A DNA stretch of 64,000 bases, from positions 37,589,215 through 37,653,214 of the forward strand of contig BTRK01000003.1 in NCBI GenBank assembly GCA_036245805.1. Reading direction: 5' to 3'. Each line of letters begins with the position of its first letter. Within the stretch, counting starts at the first letter, position 1. The notes under the pieces were generated by a model. It was not told where the DNA came from. It did no database searches and worked only from the letters and a program-made list of their open reading frames with translations. Shown here one piece after another: positions 21,746 to 33,400 of the stretch. A program made the position numbers and the translations under genes. This DNA is from Pristionchus mayeri (lineage: Eukaryota; Nematoda; Chromadorea; Rhabditida; Neodiplogasteridae).

Positions 21746-22195
21746 GGAGCCAAGAGCATTTCTTCAAAGATCCGTCGAGAAGAGATTTGTTGAAGATTTT
21801 ATATTAGAGCAACATGCCTTTGACGAGTGAAGGCTCTTCACTGAGGAAATGTATAGGAAATGTATTTTATGAACAACAAAAACTTCAATTCTATGTGAAA
21901 TCAAGAGAACTAACTCGCTATCATCAAAAATTGCCTCTAAAATTCGAAATTTGAAGATTAAGAAAGTGTACTTATCAATAAACGCATACGGCTGTGGATG
22001 ACATGATACATGTGCTGTCTGCTCTGGGAAATCTCTTCCTCACCCTCACCCAGGAGAGAAAACAAAGTTTATTGAACAATTTATGTTCCACAAGATTCGT
22101 GGCAATTTATTTTAAAAATAATATAAATAAACAATAAATCTCTAAAAATATCCTAAAAAGGATCGAGATTATCTTATCGATGAAAGCGAGCGAAT

Positions 22196-25100
22196 CTACA
22201 ACAGTCGCGTGAGCTGTGTAGAGTTCCTGCTCTGAATGACATTCCAGATGTGGTGTCTGCATTCGACGATGCCCTCCTCCTGCTCTGTCGGCAGTTGTAC
22301 TTCGGAAGGGACAATGACACCACTGAGGAAGGGATGGGCGAGAGCCCGGTGCGCGGACATCCTAAAACGAGAGTCTTTTTAAAAATTCTAATCGATAATG
22401 GAGAACACTATTTCTAGAAAGGAATAGTAAGAAGAAGACTCCCTAAACTAATCGGCAGTGTGTTATGTGTGTGTATCTGAGCAATCTCTGGTCGGGCATA
22501 TATTTTAGGGTTTCCCTTTTCAGGTAATATTACGGGTATGTTTCAGGTGTGATAAATAGTTGATTAGTTACCGAGCTATTTAGCGCGCTTGAAACATACA
22601 TGAAAATCATCCAATATTATATGAAAAGGGAAACGATAACATACTTTGAAATTTAGCACTAATGTTATGCCTAGACAGGCGACTCTCATCAATCTGCTCT
22701 CTCACTTGTCTAATATGTGATAGAGCACGCTGAACGAAGATATTAGGCTGATTCATAAGTTTCGCTCCATTTTCAGGCCCGAAGTTTTTGAACTGTTATT
22801 TGCTTTGAACTTTATCAATTCTCTCATTCCTTTTTGTGTGATATTAGTACATATGAGCTCTGCATATCGCACCTATACTCACACGTGAATAATCGATTCT
22901 ACTGGAATGTCAAGGACCGAAATGCCGCAAACTTGAAATTTGGCATGGCCAATTTGATGGGATGATACTCATTGCGTAATCATGATAGAGCCATAACAAC
23001 ACTATTTTCTTAAAGTATTTTGAATGGGCATTCTTATAGTAGACTTGCATCGGATCAACCTTGAAACTGCTCGATTAGATATGCACGAATTTCATAGTTC
23101 TGAGTTCATGAATCTTGCAGAATTTGTGTCTTGGAGCTCCGCATTTCTGATGAAAGAGCTAATGGTCTTAAATTTATCAGAAGTGGAAGAGCATGTCATA
23201 TGGATGCTACCATTAAATACTTATGGAGATTCAGCATTCCATTCAGAAGCCACATTTGTAATAATCTAAAAATCGAAATTTTATGGCCGGTTTCGCTCAT
23301 TTTAACTACATTCGGTCTTCGAGAGAGTCTGAAATTCCGTGTTCAAGTGTTTATCGGAAACATTGACCCTTACTTACTGACTTCACAAAAATACTTCGTT
23401 TGTATCACATTCGTTTTGCTTAAGCGGCAGCTTGAACACATCTCTCAAAACCTGGTCAATTAGTCACTTTTTCGAAAAATATATTTTACTGCCGAACGAA
23501 TTGGAATTGATTAACATAAAACAAATAATTTATGTGCACCTATTGTCACTCAAATAATGCCAAAGTGGCCCTGAACAGAAGTGAACCACAAGCGAGTAAA
23601 CTATAGAAAAGTGTTAGAGCGAAACTTATGAATCAACCTAATAACAATTTCTAGCAATGCTATCCCTAATCCTAAATCCCCATTTAACATATATATATAG
23701 CTCGATTTCTCTAAATAATGTACACTCAGGCATGAGATTTAGGCACATTTAAAATTTAGGGTTTCAATTTTCAGGTCAATTAGGCGCTTTTTCGGGTATG
23801 TTTCAGGCGCGATTTATGAACTTATCAGCAATCTAGCGCACCTGAAACATACCCGGAAATGACCTAAAATTACCTGAAAATTGAAACCCTCTTAAAAATA
23901 AAACAAAATATTCCTAACCTGTTTCGCGGGTTGAACTGAAGCGTTTTGTCGATGAAATCGGCTAGATGTGACTCGTTGGCAATGTCCTGGGCACTGATTC
24001 CTCTCCGTCCATTGGCCCTTACACGGTTCATTTTTATTCATGCCCGATGCGAGATTGAGGATGAATGAATTTGATACACGTGCTGAACTTACCTTGTCTT
24101 CAGCTCCTGAACAAAATCGATTCGTTTCGCAACTTTCGACACTTGCTCGATGGATTTTTGCTCAGCTAAGTTTGACATCTGCAATAATGCAACTTAAAAT
24201 GGGTAGAAATCATATTTGTATAGCTTGTATGATCAATAATTTAATTGATTGACTTGCTTTGAAGTAAGTACCCCAACGACACACATGTTTTGAAATAAAG
24301 CTTCAAACGTTCAAACCTTTTTGAGTACGGCTTCATCGACTGGTCCGCACAGCTGGATCATCACCTTCAGAACATTCTTGAAATTCGGTCCACTGAAGAG
24401 GGAAACACCCGTGAGAAGCTCACAGAAAATGACTGCCATGCTCCAGATGTCCACTGAAATGAATCAAATAATTTAGAAATATATTCCAAAAAACGTTATT
24501 TTAATGTTAATAGTATAGTAAATAACACCAAATTTAAGCTCATAAGGACTGACATCCATATTAGTTTATATTGTAAGTAATTATTTTCGTGCCCAAAGTC
24601 CGCTTGCAAAAATAGCATACTTATATATCTAAAATCTTAGTTGTTTGAATGTCTTCGAAATTTGGAAAACCTTTCTCGTCATAATCTTTATCCTTCCACT
24701 CGACATGCACCTCGATTGCCTTGTAAGGCTCATGTCCCCTCGACCCGGTCTTGTTCTTCTCCGCGAGCACTCGACCCTGACCAAAACCTGGAATTTTAAC
24801 GAAATTAATTTAACGATTTAACTACAATTGTCAGTCATTGCAAATAAGCTCGAATATTTACTGGTAGATGTTTCATATGTTTCTAAACGAGCAAACATTG
24901 AGGCCAGTGATTGGTTGAGAACAAACTATCAGTTTATGTAAATGAAATGGAACACTTTATGTAAATAAAATTTATGATAAAAATACTTAAGAGTCCGGAT
25001 CTGAGGAAATTTACCATTTCGGCCATTTTCCGGACATTTCCCCGGGACGAAGATTCGGACAAATGTCACATGCTGGACCTAGAGTACTTAGAGTCTTTAT

Positions 25101-26986
25101 TTGAAATTTCACAACGATGACCTCTGTATCGCGCAAAGTGGCGCGTGAGGTATTGGCACAGTGAAAAATGATTAAAATTCATAATTTCTTAATGAATCAA
25201 CTTAGACTCAAAATATTTTTCGCGTTGTATTAGGCATGCCCTCAGTGTCCAGAAGCACCATTGAAATCACATTTTTATCGATGTCCGATATTTTGAAAAT
25301 CGTATTGAGCATATCGACCATTTTTCGACATTTCAAGTACAAATATCGGTGCTTAAGGATGTTGAAATTTTTGGTCGTGATACATATTTCGAGACATCAT
25401 TGCACTGCCTGTAACATTATCTACGAACATAATCCCGCTCTTTCCGGGAACATGAAAAATATACACCGAAAAAATGCTGTATCTGAAACCCGATTTTTAG
25501 GTTTTCTGAAATTGAGAGATTCATGCTAAATTTCGACAGCAATAGAGTCTGTGGGAGACAGTGATTCGGATTCCATCTGAATCAATCTATAAGATTGGCG
25601 AAAAGTACAACAATTTGACAATCATCTCGATCCTGGGACCACTTTCCGATCATTCAAGGCAAAATTTAACGACTTAAGGTAGTTGAAATTTTTGATTGTT
25701 ATGTATATTACGCATCAGCATTGCGCGTACTACAATGTGGTGTAGCAACTTAGTCCCGGTCTTTCCGGGAACATGCAAAATATCGGGAAAATTGAAAGAT
25801 GTAGTCAAATATATTGACATCGAAATCGATAAAAATGTGATTTCAATGGTGCTTCTGGACACTGAGGGCATGCCTAATACAACGCGAAAAATATTTTGAG
25901 TCTAAGTTGATTCATTAAGAAATTATGAATTTTAATCATTTTTCACTGTGCCAATACCTCACGCGCCACTTTGCGCGACACAGAGGTTATCGTTGTGAAA
26001 TTTCAAATAAAGACTCTAAGTACTCTAGGTCCAATGTGTGACCCTGGCCTGAATCGTATTTCCGGGGAAATGTCCGGGCAGTGGTAACGTTTCTCAGATC
26101 CGGACTCTTAATACCGGTTAGAGTGAGCTTTCCGATTTTGTCGCCGTTCATGTTGATGCACATTTTCTTCGGTTTTAGGTTCCGATGACTGATCTGTAAC
26201 TCGGTATGGATTCTAAGGCGGAATAGGATCTGCATATTATCAACGATAACAATATACAACTAAAGCTCTGAGAAAATCCAATCTATCGTGTCTAGGAGAT
26301 CCACAGCGGACTCGATTTATGGGAAAGACTTTTGATTTTTCCAAATATTGGATAATCAATAAATAAATTCACTCCAAGCGAGTTGATGTATTTCAGAGCA
26401 CTCAGTAGGTCCCTCATCCAACTTTTCACATGCTCCATTGCATAGCCGCCTATAGTGAATATTTTATTATTGCATATATTTGTAAATTGATTATACCTTT
26501 AGCAATGATAGTCTCGAGGTCTGGACCACAGTATTCAGTGATGTGGTAACTGAAAATATGTAAAATTCGACTAATCTACTCTTTGTTTCATTAATTTTGA
26601 CACAGGATTTCGAGCTCTTATCAAGGACAATACAGCAAAGATTTTTAAAAAAACAACATAAAAACGCTCTGTACATGTTCTGCATTTCATTCGGGTTGCC
26701 CTCCGACGTGTACTTCTCCAGAAGCTTCACGACGTTGGCATGATTCATGCTATTCAGAAGGTTAAGCTCACGCAGAACTAGGCAAGCCTGAAAATGATAA
26801 ATACGACTCAATAGTGTGTAAAAATAACACAAATTATACGTTTTTCTTCTCATTCGAATCCTACGTTATGAGCAATATTGGAACGGAAAATTGAAAGAGC
26901 GACTTCTCACGTGAGGCTTCGAAACGAAGACGGGTGATTTGAACTTTTTGACGACGATCTTTGCTCCATTTGGACCGGCGAACATT
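22196..26986 (-). CDS. Gene F: p38-like MAP kinase homologue, predicted pseudokinase (5' exon not found)
   Basis: Exons: 26986-26911, 26787-26675, 26549-26497, 26449-26373, 26193-26115, 24787-24671, 24453-24317, 24178-24093, 24017-23919 and 22361-22196; phases agree. Kinase landmarks: IVVKKFKSP (beta-3 Lys kept), LRELNLLNSMNHANVVKL, ITEYCGPDLETII, LLSALKYINSLG, ISHRNLKPKK, VDIWSMAVIFCELLTG, LADFIDKTLQFNPRNR and HRALAHPFLSG. Order and spacing fit p38/MAPK. The catalytic HRD is HRN, the DFG position reads TGFG (no Asp), and no TxY is seen in the activation segment (GSRGHEPYKAIEV). So phosphotransfer is unlikely; a docking or decoy role is inference. The first exon with the Gly loop is not identified. 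Introns carry a fold-back element and several MITEs. Confidence 0.75.
22505..22640. mobile_element. Short palindromic MITE, copy 1
   Basis: Starts TTAGGGTTTCCCTTTTCAGG and ends TATGAAAAGGGAAACGATAA, with inner arms GGGTATGTTTCAGGTG and its near complement. About 135 bp, in intron 9 of gene F. Confidence 0.7.
22743..23641. mobile_element. Mariner-type non-autonomous element (TTAGGCTGATTCAT ends)
   Basis: Ends TTAGGCTGATTCATAAGTTT and, at the right, AACTTATGAATCAACCTAA, flanked by TA. It is 899 bp and shows no recognisable transposase. It lies in intron 9 of gene F. Confidence 0.8.
23754..23896. mobile_element. Short palindromic MITE, copy 2
   Basis: TTTAGGGTTTCAATTTTCAG at the left and CTGAAAATTGAAACCCT at the right, with inner GGGTATGTTTCAGGCGC and its near complement. 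Clearly related to the copy at 22505-22640. Confidence 0.7.
24987..26111. mobile_element. Fold-back element 2 in intron 5 of gene F
   Basis: Arms are inverted copies over several hundred bp (inner block GCATGCCCTCAGTGTCCAGA at 25236 and its complement near 25860). Ends are TTAAGAGTCCGGATCTGAG and its complement, so TTAA flanks both sides. The right end abuts the splice donor of exon 5, a few bases away. Confidence 0.85.
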
Positions 26987-27425
26987 CTGAAATGTGAATG
27001 GTTTCTGACACGATTCTCGTACTTTCTCCTACGCTCTCTCATACTATTGTTCTGTCCAACCAATGCGAAATCACGCGTCTCATATCGATATGTCAATTTT
27101 CACAGTTCTAATATCCCAATTATCTGAGTATTTAGCGACCGCGAATCAAGACTTTGAAAATTGGAATGTTTGCCTCGCCGATGCGCAAGAACTGACAACA
27201 CTGATAAGAGAGCCCGTACTGATAAGAGAGCCCGTAACATTTCGTCCCTCTCTCTTTCTCTCCGGCTATAGATCTCTTCCGCCGATACTCCCTGCGCTCA
27301 TTCTCCTCTGCCACCTCGTTGTGACCTCTGCAATTTGCTATTGATCCATTATCACGCATGCTCCACGAGTCTCCTCCACTAAACCAGCGAGCTCGTATTT
27401 CTTTTTCACCGATTCAATTCATGGA

Positions 27426-30400
27426 ATGAGGGCTTCTCTGCTGGTTGCGGCTGTGATACTCCAGGTGTTGCACTATTTTATTAGGTTGAACAGAAAGTCT
27501 TTATCCACTGTTTTGCTCGATCACTGCTCAGTGCAGGATACCTTTGGTGTTCCCTCGCCTCTAGTCAATAACACATGACAAAGGGACTATGTGGTCAACA
27601 ACTCCCCATTCCACGCCTTTCATTCTGCCACTAGTAAGACCACGATGTTTGTTCCCACGGCCTTGCACATCCGCAACGTTCTGTTATTCGTATTTCTCTC
27701 TCACACTACAATGAAGGAATAGGAACGTCAGTTGGCTGAAGTGTACGATTCATATGCCACTCACTACCAGACCATGCGCAATTGGTACCAACTCTTCGAG
27801 AAGGGGGACTTTTCCATGGATGATCATGACCGGTCTGGGAGGCCACCCGAGCTGGATTTGGATGCGCTACGGATCGTAGTGGAATTGGATCCTTCCCAAA
27901 TACCCGCGACATGGCAGCCACACTTGGGGTATCGCAAAGCACCATCGTAAAATGATTGGTCTCCATTGGCAAGAAGAAGAAGCTAGGCCGTTTCATACCC
28001 CACAAATTGACCCAAGACCAGTTTGACCACCGTGTCGACGATTCCCTTTCTCTACTCACTCTTCACGCTGGAGATCGATGGTTGGACCGTCTCATAACAG
28101 GGGTCGAGAAGTGGGTCTGCTATGAGAATCACCATAGGAGGGCACAGTGGGTGGATGTCAATGAGACCCCACAGGACGTCGCAAAGCCTGGCCTTCACCC
28201 TATGAAAATCTTGCTCTCTGCCTGGTGGGGGGTGGATGGCCCGATTTACTGGGAGCTCCTACCCGAGAAGCGGATAATTACTGAATATGTCTACACTAAA
28301 CAACTACGGAATCTCAAGAAGAAATTCGCACAATCTGCCCTGAACGGCAAGAAAGTGTACTATCAACACGATAACGCCCGACCCCATGTTGCACGGCAGG
28401 TCAAGCAGGAGCTGTCCAAATAAGGCTGGATGGTTCTCCCTCATACACCGTATTCTCCTGACTTGGCCCCTTCGGATTATTGGTTGTTCTCGGATCTGAC
28501 CCGTCATCTCGATCAGAGATCCTTCATTTCCCGTGGGGCGATCGAGGCCGCACTCAAGCAATATTTTAATTCGCGCCGAGATGGGTTCTATAAGGAGGGA
28601 ATCCATAAGTTGCCTGAACGTTGGAGATTTGTCGTAGATAACAATGGTGCATATGTTTGATTTTGCTCTTGTGCTTTATTGTCAGAAGAAGGGAAATAAA
28701 AAGTGGATAAAGACTTTCTATTCAACCTAATAAATGTTTTTCAATTTTTTTTTCCATTTTAAGAACTGTAATGCAATATCCTCTTTCAAAAGTTAGCCAT
28801 AACCATTGATATCGCATTTATTGTGACAGAAACGCTCAAGGAAACAAGTGAAACTCTATTAGTTGGGGTTTGTGCTGAAGACCTCTTCGTTATTTCTTAC
28901 TTAATTTCATTTGCACGTATGATGAATAACTCACAGAACCGCAGGCCACCACCACCGAGGCGTTGTCCCTGCGAGAGCGTTGGCAAAGAGCCGAGCAAAA
29001 TGCAAATGCAACTAGATCGCGAGTCAAACTTGCCGAGGAGTCAGTGAGGGAGAACAAGCAGGAAGTGGAAGAAGCGTCTCAAGCATTTGAAGTTAAAACT
29101 AATGAGTGAGCTATTGTATTTTAATTAAATTAAATGTATGAACTTTGTAACATAAGAAAACATGGTGAGGAAAAATATAATGAGAGTTTCTAAAGATGTC
29201 TGCGCAATGTTACTATGCGAGTTCGTGAATGATACCATTCTACAGAATCAGTTAAGTGACTAGGAATCTGTATCCTAGATTATGGCTTGCATTTGCTGAA
29301 ACACAATATGTAAATTTCAGTTGGGCGGAGCTCCAGGAGAAAGCCGATGCCCTGAAGAAGCCACGCAATGACGCGGAGAAGGTTATTCAGGAGTACAATC
29401 GACTGTCGGAGGCATTGACTGCTGCAAGAAGGGCTCACGTCAAGGCCAAGGAGGAATATTTACAGGTGATTACAAAAATAACCTTCAATAGTGTAATACC
29501 GTTATCTTGTTTCTGCGATCTCAGTTGTTACTATGATAGCATAAATCGAAGCAATTGGTGTGGTGTGGAATGAACGACAAAAGAGCCATGGCGATTTCGC
29601 GGATGATTAATTCAGGTTCGTTCCGAGTAGAGACCGTCTATTGCCCGATGTTCGATGGATAGGGGTACCATTATGTTAAATCCGACTGCTAATTGCGAAA
29701 AACTGTTTTCGAGCATATAGGCAAGAGTTCCGAGTGTGATCTCCATCGGCCTTTTCCTTTCATTCTATACCGCACGCATACCACATCAAGTGCATGTATT
29801 TAATTTTTTGCACAGCACTTTTGGAGGCAAATTGTTGTAGTATGATACTGTTCATATTCAGACCCTCCTAACCACCCGGTATGAGACGAGTGCTAGCCGG
29901 AAGACATGGCTCACCGAACTGTATGCTCTCACACCCAAAGCAGACCTGGAACAGCAAGTGAACCACCTAAAGGACTCATTGAGCAGACTAAAAGCCTCAA
30001 TAGACGAGGACGAGAAGAAGCATGCAGATCGCAAGAAGGAATTCACCGCCAGAAACTGCGATCGAATACCGGGCGATCGGACTTGTCAAACGACAAATCT
30101 GGTCATGCAAGACCTGGAAAAGTTCATTGCCTCTAATAGGACTGAGAAGGCCAAGCTGGAACAGGAATTGAGATCAGCCCAGCAACTGTTCGAAAACTAC
30201 GACCCATCAGCTGAAAAGTTGCTGCAGCACATCAAAAGAGCCGAGGATAGAGTGAAAACGGCAGAGGAGACACTCGAGGAGTGTAGGCAGCACACGTCCG
30301 ACGCAGCCGCGGCAGAGGAGTCAGCGGCCGCGGCAGTGCGGAAGCTCGCGACTGTCAAAGGCGAGGCGGACGCGTTGCTCGCGGCACCCGAGCGGCCCGA

Positions 30401-33400
30401 GGTCGTAGAGGCTGTTGAAGCAGCGCATAATGCGGAGTGGGCAAAGGACAATGCAAAGGCGAGGAGGACACTTGCGGAGGAGGAGATTGCGAGAAGCAAG
30501 GATGAGCTCAGCGAAGCTGAAAAGGCGCTGGTGGAGGCGCAATCAGCTGCTGCTGCGCTGAAGAAGGAGGTGAAGGATAATGAGAAAGAGGGGTAAGCAC
30601 ATCTTAGCTTTCAAATTTTAGCTGTGAGAGAGATGTGTGTATGTTTGTGAGAAGTACAGGGTGCGTAAAAAGTATCGTGACAAATATTATGTGTAATATC
30701 TTAGTTTCCCACCAAGGAGCTCTGCCACTTAGAGGAGTGAACATTTCCATTTCAAATTCATGTGACATTGGCCCGCTATTCATTTTTCGCATAAATGATA
30801 ATTCCAAAAAAATTGAATTATCATTACCTCACTATTTAAATTTTATTATAGAGAGAAAACGTTCCAAATTAGAATGCTCGTGCATAGCAAGCGCTCTCTT
30901 ATTAGGGAACGGAGCAATATCAACTTAACGAACTCATACTTTGATGATGACACACAAACTTGAAAAGTGAGATTTTCAGTTTTCATATTCAGCATGCTTA
31001 TTTCTTGACATAAACATGTATCGCGTATTAAACGGTTAAAATATGGATTTTGATAGTATCAAATTGAATGCAAACAATAGCATAATGTATGTATCAAAAA
31101 TGGCCAAATATAGCTGATGTGGCCACTTGGGAGAGATTCGAACAATCTGCAGATCCAGGTTCCCAATCCCGAAGCACAATGAAGACATATTTAGGCTCTT
31201 GAGTGGTTGAGTATCATATAAAATATAATGTGAATATTATAACTTTCAACGTTAATGAAAGCAACTTCTGAGTTCAAAAATTTTTTTTGGAGGGCCGTAC
31301 CTAGGAAAGCCATTTAAATTTTTTTTGCGGCTGTAGAACGTAGCCCACTAATTGAGTGATTCACATATGTAGAATCATGTGTTATCCTCCTTATCAGAAA
31401 AAAATGTGAATGCTAAAGCTATATATCTGGTATAATTAGGCATTAAAGACTACGTCGCATTTAGTATGGTAAAAACGCCAATTTTTACGCATAATTTCTT
31501 TTTACATATTAATCCTATGAAACTCTTAAGAATATTTTAACGTCATTTATGTGTTGCTTAGTTAAGTATCTGAGGAACATAGTGTAACAAATTGACATGC
31601 ATTGGAACAGAGCATTTCGAGTATGATGCAATTTATTTTGTCACCATACTTTTTACGCACCCTGTACATCGGGAATATTTTCAAATTTTAGGATCTCGAC
31701 TGGCTCGATTGCGGGAGTGGCAGCTGTCGCGGCGGTCATTGTTGGAATGATCGTAGGAGGCATCCTTGTCTTCCTTTATCGAGATCGGGTATTCAAACGA
31801 GGTTAGCAATGGACAACTACGAATTTATAAATTTGTAATTCTGAAAAGTTTGATGTTGGTTTTTTCACATATTCCTAACATATCATCGCATACTTTCCAG
31901 GCCGAGGCATAGAAGAGCAGGCTAAAGCAGAGATAGAAATGCAAGGTAGGATTTGTACTAAAATAATCAAATGAGAAACATAGAATATGACATAGTTGCA
32001 GGAGGAGAGGGAAGTCCGTTCCTCGCCTTCCAACAGCCAAAGATACTCACGGAACAACCGGTAAAGTGCATCACTTTTTTCCAATATACAATGGATTTGT
32101 AAAAAATGAGAACATTCACTTGTTCCGTTCAGGAAATCCCAACCGACTCCGGAGTCGACTCCATGCTCACTGGAACAGCGCCGGAAAGCAGTGTATTTGC
32201 ACGGTCGATTACTGATCAGGTTTGGATTTAATATTACCTCCAGAGTAACATTCAAATAATGCAATCCGAAGCATCTGATTACATCAGTTTTTAAGATGAG
32301 TGATAATGGAGCGGGATCTGTCGCATCAACTCCCTCAAGTCCTCCTTGGTCTTGCAAGTTAGTGATTTATTTTTACATGCCACAAGGATCATATACAATT
32401 GAAATTCAACCTTTGTATTGGGGTGTCCGGAAAGTTCGTATAATGCTTCGGAAAAAAGTCAGTTCGCGATCAAATGCAGTGATTGCGCAATCTATTTGTC
32501 AATAATGTATTGCATCATTCTGACGTTGAGTAGTGAGAGGATTTAATCAGTCTCCTAGTTGCTACATTGATTCTTGTGATGGACTCCCATCTCTACCTCC
32601 GAGCAGTTTTACTTCATTACTACCGTCTTGGCCGATCCGTGAAGAAGGCCCAATCTGCCCTGGCCCAGTCGGAAAGAGCTGACGCCCTCCATACCCTTCT
32701 GCTATAAGTGGTTCTCCCGCTTCAAGAAAGGGGAGTTTGGTCTCGATGATCAACCCCGCTCTGGACGCCCTCCCTCCCTCGATCAGCCTCTCGTTCTCCG
32801 CACACTGAAGCGCAAGCCCATGGCCAGTGTGCGTGAGTTGAAGAAGGATACTGGTACTCCCAGATCAACGGTGTCCGATATCCTCCATCGATCTGGGAAG
32901 AAGCCGAAACTCCCACAAGTGATTCCCCATGACCTCTCCCCCGAACAGATGAAAAATCGTGTTCAAGTCTGTCGGGAATTACTCCATCGTAGATCCATTC
33001 TTCGATGGGTCAATTCCATCATCGCTACAGATGAGACGTGGATCACGTACGATAACCCTGCGAGGAGACTACAATGGGTGGATGCAGATGAGAAGCCCAC
33101 GTCCGTCCCGAAGAAGGAAGAGCACGGAAAGAAGGAACTCATCTGCTTCTTCTTCTCAGTGCTCGGTCCCATCTACTGGGAGATCCTCGCCCCTGGCACC
33201 AGCATCAATGCCGACCTCTTCTCTGAGCAACTGGAAGATATCGCGATCAGAGTACCTCCCAGACTCCTGAACCAGGGCAAAATTCTTCTTCTGATGGACA
33301 ATGCTCGCCCACATCGAGCGAAGATGACCCAGAAGAAAATGGACGAGCTGAAGATCGAGAGGATTCCCCATCCACCGTATTCCCCATGCGACTACCACTG

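Noticed and set aside
26193..26229. Longer exon 5 of gene F (acceptor at 26229)
   Set aside because: It is in frame but inserts 12 residues between YINSLG and ISHRNLKP; the acceptor GTTACAG at 26193 gives the spacing expected for MAP kinases. Not excluded.
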